Of a DNA stretch of 64,000 nucleotides, positions 24,468 to 32,765 are shown in pieces (within the stretch, counting starts at the first letter, position 1; each line of letters starts with the position of its first letter). Source of the DNA: Streptomyces sp. cf386. GTDB taxonomy: Bacteria; Actinomycetota; Actinomycetes; Streptomycetales; Streptomycetaceae. A model generated the notes under the pieces. It made no database searches and had not been told where the DNA came from. It saw only the letters and a list, made by a program, of their open reading frames with translations. A program made the position numbers and the translations under genes. The DNA is taken from positions 1 to 64,000 of the forward strand of contig NZ_FNHV01000028.1 in NCBI RefSeq assembly GCF_900103585.1, given 5' to 3'.

Positions 24468-25091
24468 ATGGCCAGACCACGAAGCTTCGACCCCGACCAC
24501 GTCCTGCACGCCGCCGAGCGGCAGTTCCGCACCTCGGGCTACAACGGCACGAGCGTCGACGACATCAGCACCGCCACCGGCCTGGGCCGCGGCAGCCTCT
24601 ACGCCGCGTTCGACGGCAAACACGGCGTGCTGCTGCAGGCCATGACCGGCTACTTCGCCCGGCTGGCGCAGGGTCCGCGGAAGATGCTCGCCGGACCGGA
24701 CGAGGGCGCCCTGGAACGACTGCACGCCTACCTGCTCCGCGCCGTCCACGGGGTGCCACTCGCCGCCGACGTACCCCCCGCCCCCGACCGGACGGCGGCG
24801 GCCTGCTTCGCCGCCAAAATGGCCCTGGAGATCGGCGCCTCCGACCCCGAGGTGCAACGCCTGGCGAACGACTGCTTCGCCGTAGTCCGGACGGCGGTGG
24901 CCGAGTGTGTGCGAGCGGCCCAGCGCAACGGCGACATCGACCCCGACGCGGACCCCGACGACCTCGCCTACCTCCTGCTGACCATCATCCGCGGGACCGA
25001 TGTCGTAGGCGCGTACGGCCACAGCCCCGACCGCCTGACCTCGATCGCAGAGAGCGCGTTCGCCCTGCTGCCTCGCCCCCGCCACCGCTGA
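24468..25091 (+). CDS. TetR-family regulator (intact copy)
   Basis: 207 aa. The N-terminal DNA-binding domain holds the helix-turn-helix 'SVDDISTATGLGRGSLYAAF' (about 29-48), followed by 'DGKHGVLLQAM' and a helical ligand-binding domain ending 'AESAFALLPRPRHR'. The start 'MARPRSFD' at 24468 is preferred to an in-frame ATG 36 bases upstream, which lies near the operator. It is divergent from an SDR and would repress it until an unknown effector binds. One frameshifted and one truncated relative in the same window share its promoter, so this protein might also act on those promoters. Confidence 0.9.
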   Translation: MARPRSFDPDHVLHAAERQFRTSGYNGTSVDDISTATGLGRGSLYAAFDGKHGVLLQAMTGYFARLAQGPRKMLAGPDEGALERLHAYLLRAVHGVPLAADVPPAPDRTAAACFAAKMALEIGASDPEVQRLANDCFAVVRTAVAECVRAAQRNGDIDPDADPDDLAYLLLTIIRGTDVVGAYGHSPDRLTSIAESAFALLPRPRHR

Positions 25092-25298
25092 GAAGGGCAC
25101 GGCAGGCCTCGTTGCACAGGCATCTGATGCGGTCTGCCCACTTCGACGCCGCGGAGGCACGGCCCATAGGTTCGCGCGCCGCCGGGCGGTCGCCTGGGCG
25201 GCTGGCCGAAGAACTGCGCCTGCATCTAGTCGAGTTGCTCCACCACATGCGCGGTGTCGCCGGGCTTGAACTGCACGGTCAGTCGCGGTTTCGCGGTG

Positions 25299-26282
25299 TT
25301 AGCGGTCAGCCAGAGCGGCTGGACGCACAGCCTCTGCCCCGAAGCGTCGACGGGCACGGTCGGCGGCGGCTTCGGCTGCGCGGGCACGAGCGTCACTGGG
25401 ATCCAGAGAAAGCTGACGGTAGGCGTCACCGGCCGGCAGCAGGTCGTCAGCGCGGAGCGCGAAGGCACGGACTCTCGCTCGCTGCAGCCCGAGGCCGGTC
25501 AGCAGACCCAGTGCGGCGGTTACGAAGGCGGGTGAGTGGTTGGTGGGTTCCGGCAATGTGCGCGTACGCGTGGTGGAACTGCGGTCGGCGTAGCGCACGG
25601 TGAGAGTGAGCCGGCCGGCGATCTGGCTTTCGCCGCGGAGGCGTTGGCCGATCTGGTCGGCGAGTCCCAGGACGGCTCGGTGATGCTGCACCGGATCGAG
25701 GCAGTCCCGTTCCAGCACGAGGTCGGCGATCAGATGCGCCGTCGGCTCCGACGGAACGACTGGGCGGGGGTCATGGCCACGGGCGCGTTCGGCCAGCAGA
25801 CGGGCAGGGCCTGCGCCGAGAAGTCGTTGCAGGGTTGCCGCGGGCAGGTCGATGACTTGCCCGATGGTGTGCAGGCCGTATCTGCTGAGCGTCTCCGCCG
25901 TGGCACGGCCGATTCCGGGCAGCGCGGTGACCGGTCGCGGATACAGCCAGTCGGCCACTTGCCCGGCAGGAACCCAGGTGGCGTCACCCGGTGCGGACGC
26001 GTCGGCCGCCATGGCCGCCAGCATTCGGTTGCCGGCGAGACCGGCGCTGCTGTCGATGCCGTAGAGAGCCTTCAGCCTCATCTTCGCCAGCTGGACCATG
26101 TCGTAGGGGGACAGGTCGAAGTATCTGAGCGCCGAGGTCAGGTCGAGCTGGACGGCGCCCGGCGGGACGGCCTGGACATGAGGCGTCACCCCAGACATCA
26201 ATTCGATTATGTCGCCGTACTGATCCTCGGTCAGCGAGGCGTGCAGGTGGAGGTGGGCGATGTGCCGCTGACGTGTGCTCAT
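25299..26282 (-). CDS. ImuB-like Y-family polymerase paralogue 3, coupled to dnaE2
   Basis: 327 aa, very similar to the copy at 6.9-7.9 kb. The start ATG at 26282 overlaps the dnaE2 stop by four bases (ATGA), so it is translated with dnaE2. The metal-binding acids of a true Y-polymerase are replaced ('HIAHLHLHASL', 'QLDLTSAL'), which is the ImuB condition. HhH 'ALPGIGRATAETLSRYGL' and a clamp-peptide-like 'YRQLSLDP' are retained. In the ImuA-ImuB-DnaE2 mutasome of actinobacteria and others, ImuB is the clamp-binding hub that brings DnaE2 to damaged DNA. No imuA-like gene is visible here. Confidence 0.88.
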   Translation of the reverse strand: MSTRQRHIAHLHLHASLTEDQYGDIIELMSGVTPHVQAVPPGAVQLDLTSALRYFDLSPYDMVQLAKMRLKALYGIDSSAGLAGNRMLAAMAADASAPGDATWVPAGQVADWLYPRPVTALPGIGRATAETLSRYGLHTIGQVIDLPAATLQRLLGAGPARLLAERARGHDPRPVVPSEPTAHLIADLVLERDCLDPVQHHRAVLGLADQIGQRLRGESQIAGRLTLTVRYADRSSTTRTRTLPEPTNHSPAFVTAALGLLTGLGLQRARVRAFALRADDLLPAGDAYRQLSLDPSDARARAAEAAADRARRRFGAEAVRPAALADR

Positions 26283-29200
26283 CCCGCGCTCCCTGGACTT
26301 CGGTGACCGAACTTCTTCAGGTCGGCGGAACGGGTGCCGGCAGGCTGGAGATCGGCATACGGATGCAGCCGTGCGCCCGCGGTGCCGTCGACCAGGGTGC
26401 GCTGCGACTGGGCGGGGGTCGGATGCGGACGCCTCTCGCCGAGGAGGGCGAGCGCGGCCTCGGGACCGTTGTCCCGGCGGGCGGCGGCGATCTCGTCCAG
26501 ATCCCAGGCCATGGAGCCGACGACGGTACGGCGGGTACCACGCACCTGGACCGTGCCGCGCACCAGCAGCAGCCCGCTGTGGAACACCGTGTGCGCGCAG
26601 GCCGGATGGGAGTCCTCGAAGAAGGCCAGGTCGACCAGCCCGGACCCGTCCTCCAGCGTGACGAAGATGATCCGCTTGCCGCTCGCGATCGGCGGCGTCT
26701 GGGTCGAGGCCCGCACCCCGGCCACGAGCACCTGCTGACCGGCCCGCATCCCGGCCAAGTGCGCTGCGTCGGTCGCACCGATCTCCCGCAGCAGCCGGTG
26801 ATGGTGCTCCATCAGATGCTTGGAGACATCGATGCCAAGGGTGCTCAACTCGGCGCTCAGCGCCTCCCGCCCGGTCATCTCCGGCAGCCCGCTCGGCTCC
26901 GCCCCGCCAACCGCACCCGCAACGATGGGCAGTTGGCCCTCGTGCGCGGACCGGTTCCGGGACTGCCGGTGCAACTCCGCGATCTGGAGCAGCAGATCAC
27001 GCCGGGTGAGCCGGCCGTCGTGCAAGCAGTTCAGGGCACCGATCTCCGCCAGCCGCTCGGCGACCGGCCTGCTGGGACGGGCCCGCTGCCAGAAGTCCGA
27101 CAGCGATCCGTACGGCTGCCCCTCCTCGATCCGCGCACACTCACCCTCACTGATGCCGTGCACCGCGGACAACGCGAGCCGTACGCCCCACTGCTCCCCG
27201 TCGGCCTTCTCCACGGTGTGCCGCACCCGGGAGCGGTTGATGTCGACCGGCAGGACCTGCACACCACCCCGCCGGGCGTCGGCGACGAGCACACGCTTGG
27301 GCCACATCCCGGGATCGTGTTCGAGCAGACCCGCCAACAGGAACGCCGGATGGTGCGCCTTGAGCCAGGCACTCTGCAGAGCAGGTACGGCGAAGGCGAC
27401 CGCATGCGCGCGGCAGAAGCCGTACGCCCCGAAGGCCTCGACCGTCTTCCAGACCTCCTCCCGCACGACCGCGCTGTAGCCACGCGCGCGTGCCCGCTCG
27501 TGGAACCAGTCCCTGATCCTGGGCAGTTGCTCCTTGTCGCCGAGGGCCCGCCGGGTGATCTCCGCGAAGGCCCGGTCGCAGCCGGTCATCACATGCAGCG
27601 TCTCGATGATCTGCTCGTGCCAGATGGTCACGCCGTAGGTGTCGGCGAGCACCGGCTCCAGATCCGGGTGCGCGTACGACGGCGTGCCGCCATGGCGCGC
27701 GGCGATATAGCGCTCGGGCATACCGCCGGCGACCGGACCGGGCCGGAAGAGACTGATGTCGGCGATGACGTCCTGCACGTCGCGCGGCTGCAGCCGGGAC
27801 AGCAGGTCCTGCTGACCGGGCGACTCCAGCTGGAACAGGCCCAGGGTCTGGCTCTCCTGGATGAGCTTGAACGCGAAGACGTCGTCCAGCGGCACCTGTC
27901 GCCGGTCGTCCAGGTCGATGCGGTTGCCGGTGGTCCGTTCGATCTCGGCGACGGCATGGGCCATCGCGGACTGCATCCGCACCCCCAGCACATCGAGCTT
28001 GATGTTGCCCAACGCCTCGATCTCCTCCTTCGCGGCCATGGCCATGGGGTAGTCGCCCTGCGGGGTGGGCTGCACCGGCAGCCGGTCCAGGAGGGTGGCG
28101 TCGCTGATGACCACGCCGCAGGGGTGCATGGCCATGCCGTGGACCAGGGAGTCGAGGCCCTCGGCGAGCTCCCACAAGGGCCCGTACCGGCCCGCCTCGC
28201 CCGCCAACTGCCGCAGCTCGGGCAGCTCGGCGAGCGCGCCGGTGATGTCGGCGGCCCTCAGGTGCGGGAAGCTCTTGGCGATCCGGTCGACCTCCGCCGG
28301 CGCGATCCCCAGCGCAAGACCGGTGTCGCGCAGGGCCCGGCGCGCCCGATAGGTCTCGGGCATCGCGGTGACCGCCACCCGCTCCTTCCCGAACCGTTCG
28401 AAGATCGTGTCGTAGCACTCCAGCCGACGGGCCGACTCCACGTCGATGTCGATGTCGGGCAACGACTCCCGGCGCCTGCTCAGGAACCGTTCGAACAGCA
28501 GACGGTGGTCGAGCGGGTTGGCGGTGGCGATGTCCAGCGCGTGACAGACCATCGACCCGGCGCCGGAGCCGCGGGCCGCGACCCGGATGCCCTTGGCCCG
28601 GATGTCGGCCACGACCTGGCCGATGGCGAGGAAGTACGCGTCGTAGTTCCAGTGCGAGATGACGCCGAGTTCCTCGTCCAGCCGGTCGAGTGCCGCTCGG
28701 TCGCGGTCGAGGCCGCGTCGGACCAGGCCTTCTTCGCACCTCAGGCGCAGCAGTCGGGCCGCACCACCCGCTCCCGGCTCGGCGCCGAAGAGCGACGGTT
28801 CCGGGAGGTGCGGTGTGCCGAGGCCGAGGTCCGCTCGGGGGTCGACGGTGCACGCGGTCGCCGTAGCAGCCGTGTCCGCCATCAGGCGCCGCGCCCGCCG
28901 GACATCCCCTCCCGCACACTCGGCAACCATCCGCGCGACGACCGCCATCCCCCGCTCGCCCTTGAGCCAGCGCTGCCCACTGTCCAGGCGGCGCCGGTCG
29001 ATCGGTCGCAGCAGCCGCGCGGCGTCCAGGACATCGGCAAGTCTGTGTTGCCCGGGGTCGGCGTAGCGGACGGCGTTGGAGAGCACGGCGGGGGTGCGGG
29101 TGTGATCGGCCAGGGCCAGCGTCCGGGCGGCCAGCCGAAGCGATCCCGCCCCTGTGCCGAAACGTTTCTGCGCAACAACCTCCAGCCTGACCCCCCTCCC

Positions 29201-29731
29201 GAAGATCTCCTTCCAGGGCGCCAGCAGCTTCACCGCGACATCCTCCCGCCCCACCGACAACGCCCGCACCGGCTCCGAGAGCGGCCCGAGCAGCACCGTC
29301 AGCCCAGGGCCGCCGTACGCGCGCAGCGCCTCCCACGGCACCACCGGCGGCGTACCGGACAAGGCACCGACATGAGCGGCCGACGTGATGCGGCACAGCC
29401 GCGCCCACCCCGCCCGGTCCTCGGCGAGCAGCACGAACCGCAACGGCGGCTCGACGACATGCGCACCACCGCGCACCGGCGTACGGCGGCGCCGGCCGGG
29501 CGGCGGGGGCGCAAGGGCCTCCACCGCCAGATCGACACCGAAGACCGGCCGAACCCCTTCCTTCGCACAGGCCCGCGCGAACCGCACAGCCCCGGTGACC
29601 GTGTCCCGGTCGGTGAGCGCGAGCGCCGCCATACCCCGCTCGGCCGCCCGCCGGGCGAGCTGCTCGGGATGGGAGGCGCCGTAGCGGGCGGAGTAACCGG
29701 ACGCGACGTGCACGTGGGCGAAACCCTCCAT
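26279..29731 (-). CDS. dnaE2: Error-prone DNA polymerase III alpha subunit DnaE2
   Basis: 1150 aa, C-family polymerase. The PHP domain is N-terminal ('FAHVHVASGYSARYGASH', His7/His9), the polymerase core has 'RGSGAGSMVCHALD' and the catalytic 'PDIDID' (425-430), and an OB-fold follows near 'VLVAGVRASTQTPP'. It is shorter than replicative DnaE1 and lacks its C-terminal extension, as usual for DnaE2/ImuC. It carries out mutagenic translesion synthesis after DNA damage. GGAGGT precedes ATG 29731. An SOS box lies ~52 bases upstream. It is coupled by ATGA overlap to an ImuB-like gene. Its last codons (PGSAG*) are repeated before the two other ImuB-like genes. Confidence 0.95.
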   Translation of the reverse strand: MEGFAHVHVASGYSARYGASHPEQLARRAAERGMAALALTDRDTVTGAVRFARACAKEGVRPVFGVDLAVEALAPPPPGRRRRTPVRGGAHVVEPPLRFVLLAEDRAGWARLCRITSAAHVGALSGTPPVVPWEALRAYGGPGLTVLLGPLSEPVRALSVGREDVAVKLLAPWKEIFGRGVRLEVVAQKRFGTGAGSLRLAARTLALADHTRTPAVLSNAVRYADPGQHRLADVLDAARLLRPIDRRRLDSGQRWLKGERGMAVVARMVAECAGGDVRRARRLMADTAATATACTVDPRADLGLGTPHLPEPSLFGAEPGAGGAARLLRLRCEEGLVRRGLDRDRAALDRLDEELGVISHWNYDAYFLAIGQVVADIRAKGIRVAARGSGAGSMVCHALDIATANPLDHRLLFERFLSRRRESLPDIDIDVESARRLECYDTIFERFGKERVAVTAMPETYRARRALRDTGLALGIAPAEVDRIAKSFPHLRAADITGALAELPELRQLAGEAGRYGPLWELAEGLDSLVHGMAMHPCGVVISDATLLDRLPVQPTPQGDYPMAMAAKEEIEALGNIKLDVLGVRMQSAMAHAVAEIERTTGNRIDLDDRRQVPLDDVFAFKLIQESQTLGLFQLESPGQQDLLSRLQPRDVQDVIADISLFRPGPVAGGMPERYIAARHGGTPSYAHPDLEPVLADTYGVTIWHEQIIETLHVMTGCDRAFAEITRRALGDKEQLPRIRDWFHERARARGYSAVVREEVWKTVEAFGAYGFCRAHAVAFAVPALQSAWLKAHHPAFLLAGLLEHDPGMWPKRVLVADARRGGVQVLPVDINRSRVRHTVEKADGEQWGVRLALSAVHGISEGECARIEEGQPYGSLSDFWQRARPSRPVAERLAEIGALNCLHDGRLTRRDLLLQIAELHRQSRNRSAHEGQLPIVAGAVGGAEPSGLPEMTGREALSAELSTLGIDVSKHLMEHHHRLLREIGATDAAHLAGMRAGQQVLVAGVRASTQTPPIASGKRIIFVTLEDGSGLVDLAFFEDSHPACAHTVFHSGLLLVRGTVQVRGTRRTVVGSMAWDLDEIAAARRDNGPEAALALLGERRPHPTPAQSQRTLVDGTAGARLHPYADLQPAGTRSADLKKFGHRSPGSAG

Positions 29732-29782
29732 GCCGCACCTCCATCACTCCACCCCTTTTCGGCCACATGCCCGATAAATCCA

Positions 29783-29798
29783 TCGTACGCTCGTTCGA
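29783..29798. promoter_or_regulatory. SOS (LexA) box upstream of dnaE2
   Basis: TCGTAC-GCTC-GTTCGA. The actinobacterial LexA consensus is TCGAAC-N4-GTTCGA; one half is perfect and the other differs by one base. It lies 52 bases upstream of the dnaE2 start, a normal repressor position, and predicts induction of dnaE2 and the coupled ImuB-like gene by DNA damage. Confidence 0.85.
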
Positions 29799-30010
29799 TT
29801 ACTCTAACCTCATCAACCCCGGTCAGCGACCCACATTCGAACACATCATCGATTCTCAGGGAGGCGACCAGCGGCCAGAACAAGCCCACCCCGCCAGTTC
29901 CCCGACCAGCCGCGGCAGTTGAGGGAAACGCACCGAACAGAACATCCGTACGGCATCCATTCGGCCGCCCCCCACCTGCACAAACAGCACAGCCCCCGGA
30001 CCGTGGGGGC

Positions 30011-31093
30011 ATGACGCAGACCACCGGCGCCGACACTCCCCACAGCCCCTTCCTCGCCGAAGTGAAGGACGCGGTCACTCCACGAGCCACCCTGCTCGTG
30101 ACCGGCGTGGTGATCCTCCACCTGCTCTTCATCGCCTCCTATGTGGGCGCACTCCACGACCCGAAACCCAAGGACGTGCCCTTCGGGGTCGTGGCCCCCC
30201 AGGCCGCCGCCCAGCAGACGGTGACCCGACTGCAGAACCTCCCCGGCGACCCGCTGACCCCACGCGCACTGCCCGACACGGCGACGGCCCGCGAACAGAT
30301 CCTGAACCGCGACATCGACGGCGCCCTGCTGATCGACCCGACAGGCACCACCGACACCCTCCTGGTCGCCACCGGGGGCGGCAGGGTGCTGGCCGCCACC
30401 CTGGAGAACCTCGTCACCACCCTGGAGAAGTCCGAGGCACGCACCCTCCGCACCATCGACGTGGCCCCGGCCGACCGACAGGACGCCAACGGACTCTCGT
30501 CCTTCTACGTGACCGTCGGCTGGTGCGTGGGCGGCTATCTGTGTGCGTCGATCATGACGATCAGCTCCGGCGCCGGCCGCCCCACTCCCAGACGCTCGGT
30601 GATCCGGCTCGCCGCCATGGCCCTGGTCGCGATCGTCGGCGGCCTCGGCGGCGCCCTGATCGTGGGCCCGATCCTCAACGCCCTCCCGGGCAGCATCACC
30701 GCACTCTGGGGCCTCGGCGCCCTGATCATCTTCGCGGTCGGCGCGGCGACGCTCGCCTTCCAGGCCATCTTCGGCATGGCCGGCATCGGCCTGGTCATCC
30801 TGATCATCGTCATCCTGGGCAACCCGAGCGCGGGCGGCGCCCTCCCACCCCCACTGCTCCCACCGTTCTGGAGAGACATCGGCCCCGCACTACCGCCGGG
30901 CGCGGGAACATGGGCGACACGCTCGATCGCCTACTTCAACAGCAACGACATGACCGCATCACTGCTGGTGCTCTCGGCATGGGCGGTCGCAGGAATCGCA
31001 GTCACCCTCCTGGCGACGTCGCTGAGAACAGGCGGCCGCACGACCAAGACACCGCAGGCGAACAAGGCGCCGCAGCCGACCAAGACGCCGTAA
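30011..31093 (+). CDS. DUF3533-like multi-spanning membrane protein
   Basis: 360 aa. One membrane helix (about 28-48), then a ~150-residue extracytoplasmic domain ('LHDPKPKDVPFGVVAPQAA' to 'GLSSFYVTVGW'), then five more helices up to residue 330, ending in a Lys/Thr-rich tail. This layout matches DUF3533/ABC-2-type proteins such as YhgE/Pip-like and SNG1-like proteins, which are linked to export of drugs or surface components. ATG 30011 is preceded directly by a small hairpin (29992-29997 with 30005-30010) and no normal ribosome site. Divergent from dnaE2; otherwise alone. Confidence 0.75.
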   Translation: MTQTTGADTPHSPFLAEVKDAVTPRATLLVTGVVILHLLFIASYVGALHDPKPKDVPFGVVAPQAAAQQTVTRLQNLPGDPLTPRALPDTATAREQILNRDIDGALLIDPTGTTDTLLVATGGGRVLAATLENLVTTLEKSEARTLRTIDVAPADRQDANGLSSFYVTVGWCVGGYLCASIMTISSGAGRPTPRRSVIRLAAMALVAIVGGLGGALIVGPILNALPGSITALWGLGALIIFAVGAATLAFQAIFGMAGIGLVILIIVILGNPSAGGALPPPLLPPFWRDIGPALPPGAGTWATRSIAYFNSNDMTASLLVLSAWAVAGIAVTLLATSLRTGGRTTKTPQANKAPQPTKTP

Positions 31094-31357
31094 AGGCGCG
31101 GAGGTACGCACCCGCACCCGCGTACGGCGGCAAGCGGACGTGCCGGGGGGTGTCCGCCCGCAGCGGCGGGCGTCAAGAAACACCACCTTCTCCCCCACCT
31201 CAACCGCCCGACCGAGGACGGACACCCCCCGGCGCGGCCCCGACCCACAACGCACCGCCGGGCGCTACGCGAACCCCCGCCGAACCCGCACATGCGCCGC
31301 AGGCACAGACGCGCACCCCCACCAAACCCGCACGACGACCGACCCCGCACACACGAA

Positions 31358-31387
31358 AGTCCCGCCCCTCACACAAGGGGCGGGACT
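31358..31387. terminator. Bidirectional terminator after the DUF3533 gene and the first streptogrisin
   Basis: Perfect 12-bp stem AGTCCCGCCCCT (31358-31369) with AGGGGCGGGACT (31376-31387), 6-nt loop, 19 bases from the protease stop. The rest of the 313-base gap from 31094 shows only low-complexity C-rich sequence without a gene. Confidence 0.85.
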
Positions 31388-31406
31388 CCATAAAAGCGAC
31401 GAACCG

Positions 31407-32489
31407 TCAGCCGATCTCGGTACCCGTGGCCGACAGCGCCTCGGTCACCGGCTGGAAGAACGTCTCCCCACCGGAGGTGCAGTCACCGCTGCCACCCGAG
31501 GTGAGGCCGATCGCCTTGTCGCCGGAGAACAGCGAGCCGCCACTGTCGCCGGGCTCGGCGCAGACGTCGGTCTGGATCAGCCCGTTGACGATGTCACCGT
31601 TGCCGTAGTTCACGGTGGCGTCCAGCCCGGTGACCGTACCGTCGTGCACCTGGGTGGTGGACCCGCTCCGGGTGACCTCCATGCCGACGGTGGCCTCGGC
31701 GGCCCCGCTGATGGCCTGCGAGGACCCGTTGTAGAGGTTGACCTCGCTCGGGTGGTCCACCTCCGCGGTGTACTTGACCAGCCCGTAGTCGTTGTCCGGG
31801 AAGCTGGACACCTCGTTGGTGCCGATCTCGGTGCCGCTGGAGTCCGACCAGGTCGTGATGCCCTCGGTGCAGTGCCCGGCGGTCAGGAAGAACGGCTCCC
31901 CGCCCTTGACGACGTTGAAGCCGAGCGAGCAACGCCCACCGTCACCGGTGATCGCGTCACCACCCGCGACGAAGGGCTTGAACTCCCCCTTCGTCCGCTT
32001 GAGTTCGGCCTTGGCGCCGAGACCGTCGACGACCTCGGTCAGCTTGGCCAGCTCGCCCTTGGAGACCGTACGGTCCGCGGTGACGACGACCTTGTTGGTC
32101 GTGGGGTCGGTCGCCCACGAGGTACCGGGAATGGTCGCGTCCGCCTTGAGCGTCGTACGCGCGCTCTTCAGCTCGGCGAGCGAGTTCTCGACGACCCGGG
32201 CCTTGGCGCCGGCCGCCTCGACGGCGTCGGCGGCGGCCTCGTCGAGGACGTTCACCACAAGGCTCTTGGCCTGCGCGTCGTAGTAGGTACCCGCGGCATC
32301 GGCGCCGAGGTCCTTGGCGAGCGTCGAGGCGAGCTTTCCGGCCGCGCCGACCGAAAGGGTCTTGAGCGAGGGCGCCTCGGGCGTTTCACTCGCGTTCGCA
32401 GTCTGCAAGGTCACTCCCGCGGCCACCAGTGCGGCGATGCCCGCACCTGCCACGGCTGCACGCCGCTTGGGTATGCGTCGGTGCTTCAA
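31407..32489 (-). CDS. Streptogrisin-family secreted serine protease with pro-domain (TTG start)
   Basis: 360 aa. A signal peptide (basic 'KHRRIPKRRAAVAG' then Ala/Val core, cleaved near 'TANAS') is followed by a ~140-residue pro-region typical of alpha-lytic/streptogrisin enzymes and a chymotrypsin-fold domain starting near 'GGDAITGDGGRCSLGF'. The triad is His in 'FLTAGHC', Asp in 'DNDYGLVKY', Ser in 'EPGDSGGSL', with the expected cysteines. The likely start is TTG 32489, because AGGAGG precedes it by seven bases and no ATG/GTG fits. It degrades extracellular protein. Together with the gene at 33.8 kb it flanks an SPFH gene. Confidence 0.9.
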   Translation of the reverse strand: MKHRRIPKRRAAVAGAGIAALVAAGVTLQTANASETPEAPSLKTLSVGAAGKLASTLAKDLGADAAGTYYDAQAKSLVVNVLDEAAADAVEAAGAKARVVENSLAELKSARTTLKADATIPGTSWATDPTTNKVVVTADRTVSKGELAKLTEVVDGLGAKAELKRTKGEFKPFVAGGDAITGDGGRCSLGFNVVKGGEPFFLTAGHCTEGITTWSDSSGTEIGTNEVSSFPDNDYGLVKYTAEVDHPSEVNLYNGSSQAISGAAEATVGMEVTRSGSTTQVHDGTVTGLDATVNYGNGDIVNGLIQTDVCAEPGDSGGSLFSGDKAIGLTSGGSGDCTSGGETFFQPVTEALSATGTEIG

Positions 32490-32765
32490 CTTACGTCCTC
32501 CTGTGGGGGGTCGGTCCGAGAGGTTGTGGGGACCTCGCCGGACCGGAAGGCGTACGGCCACGGAGGCGGCGCACAACAAATGCCGCGCCCCGGCCGGTTG
32601 AACAACGCTCACTATTCCGAGGCCCCTGGGAGCGCACAAGGTCGACTTCCGGACGCGCGTAGAACACGGTTGCACGCCCCCGCCACCTTGACCGTGCACA
32701 GTCACACGGGGCCTCTTCGCACAGCAAACACTGCAAGCGAGCGAACCATACGCAGCGCGTGAGGT

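Larger units (their letters stand above)
24338..25286. repeat. TetR cassette repeat R2, intact copy with downstream tail
   Basis: Bases 24338-25092 match 16930-17695 (promoter and TetR gene). Bases from 24807 to 25286 match 13501-13980 (TetR C-terminus plus ~195 bases of following DNA). The three copies overlap in different extents, as expected from repeated unequal recombination. Confidence 0.88.

Noticed and set aside
26273..31093. Rightward open frame of 1606 codons
   Set aside because: Its first 1240 codons are antisense to dnaE2 and rich in Arg/Gly/His/Pro of the mirror-frame type. Only the part from 30011 has protein character and is reported as the DUF3533-like gene.
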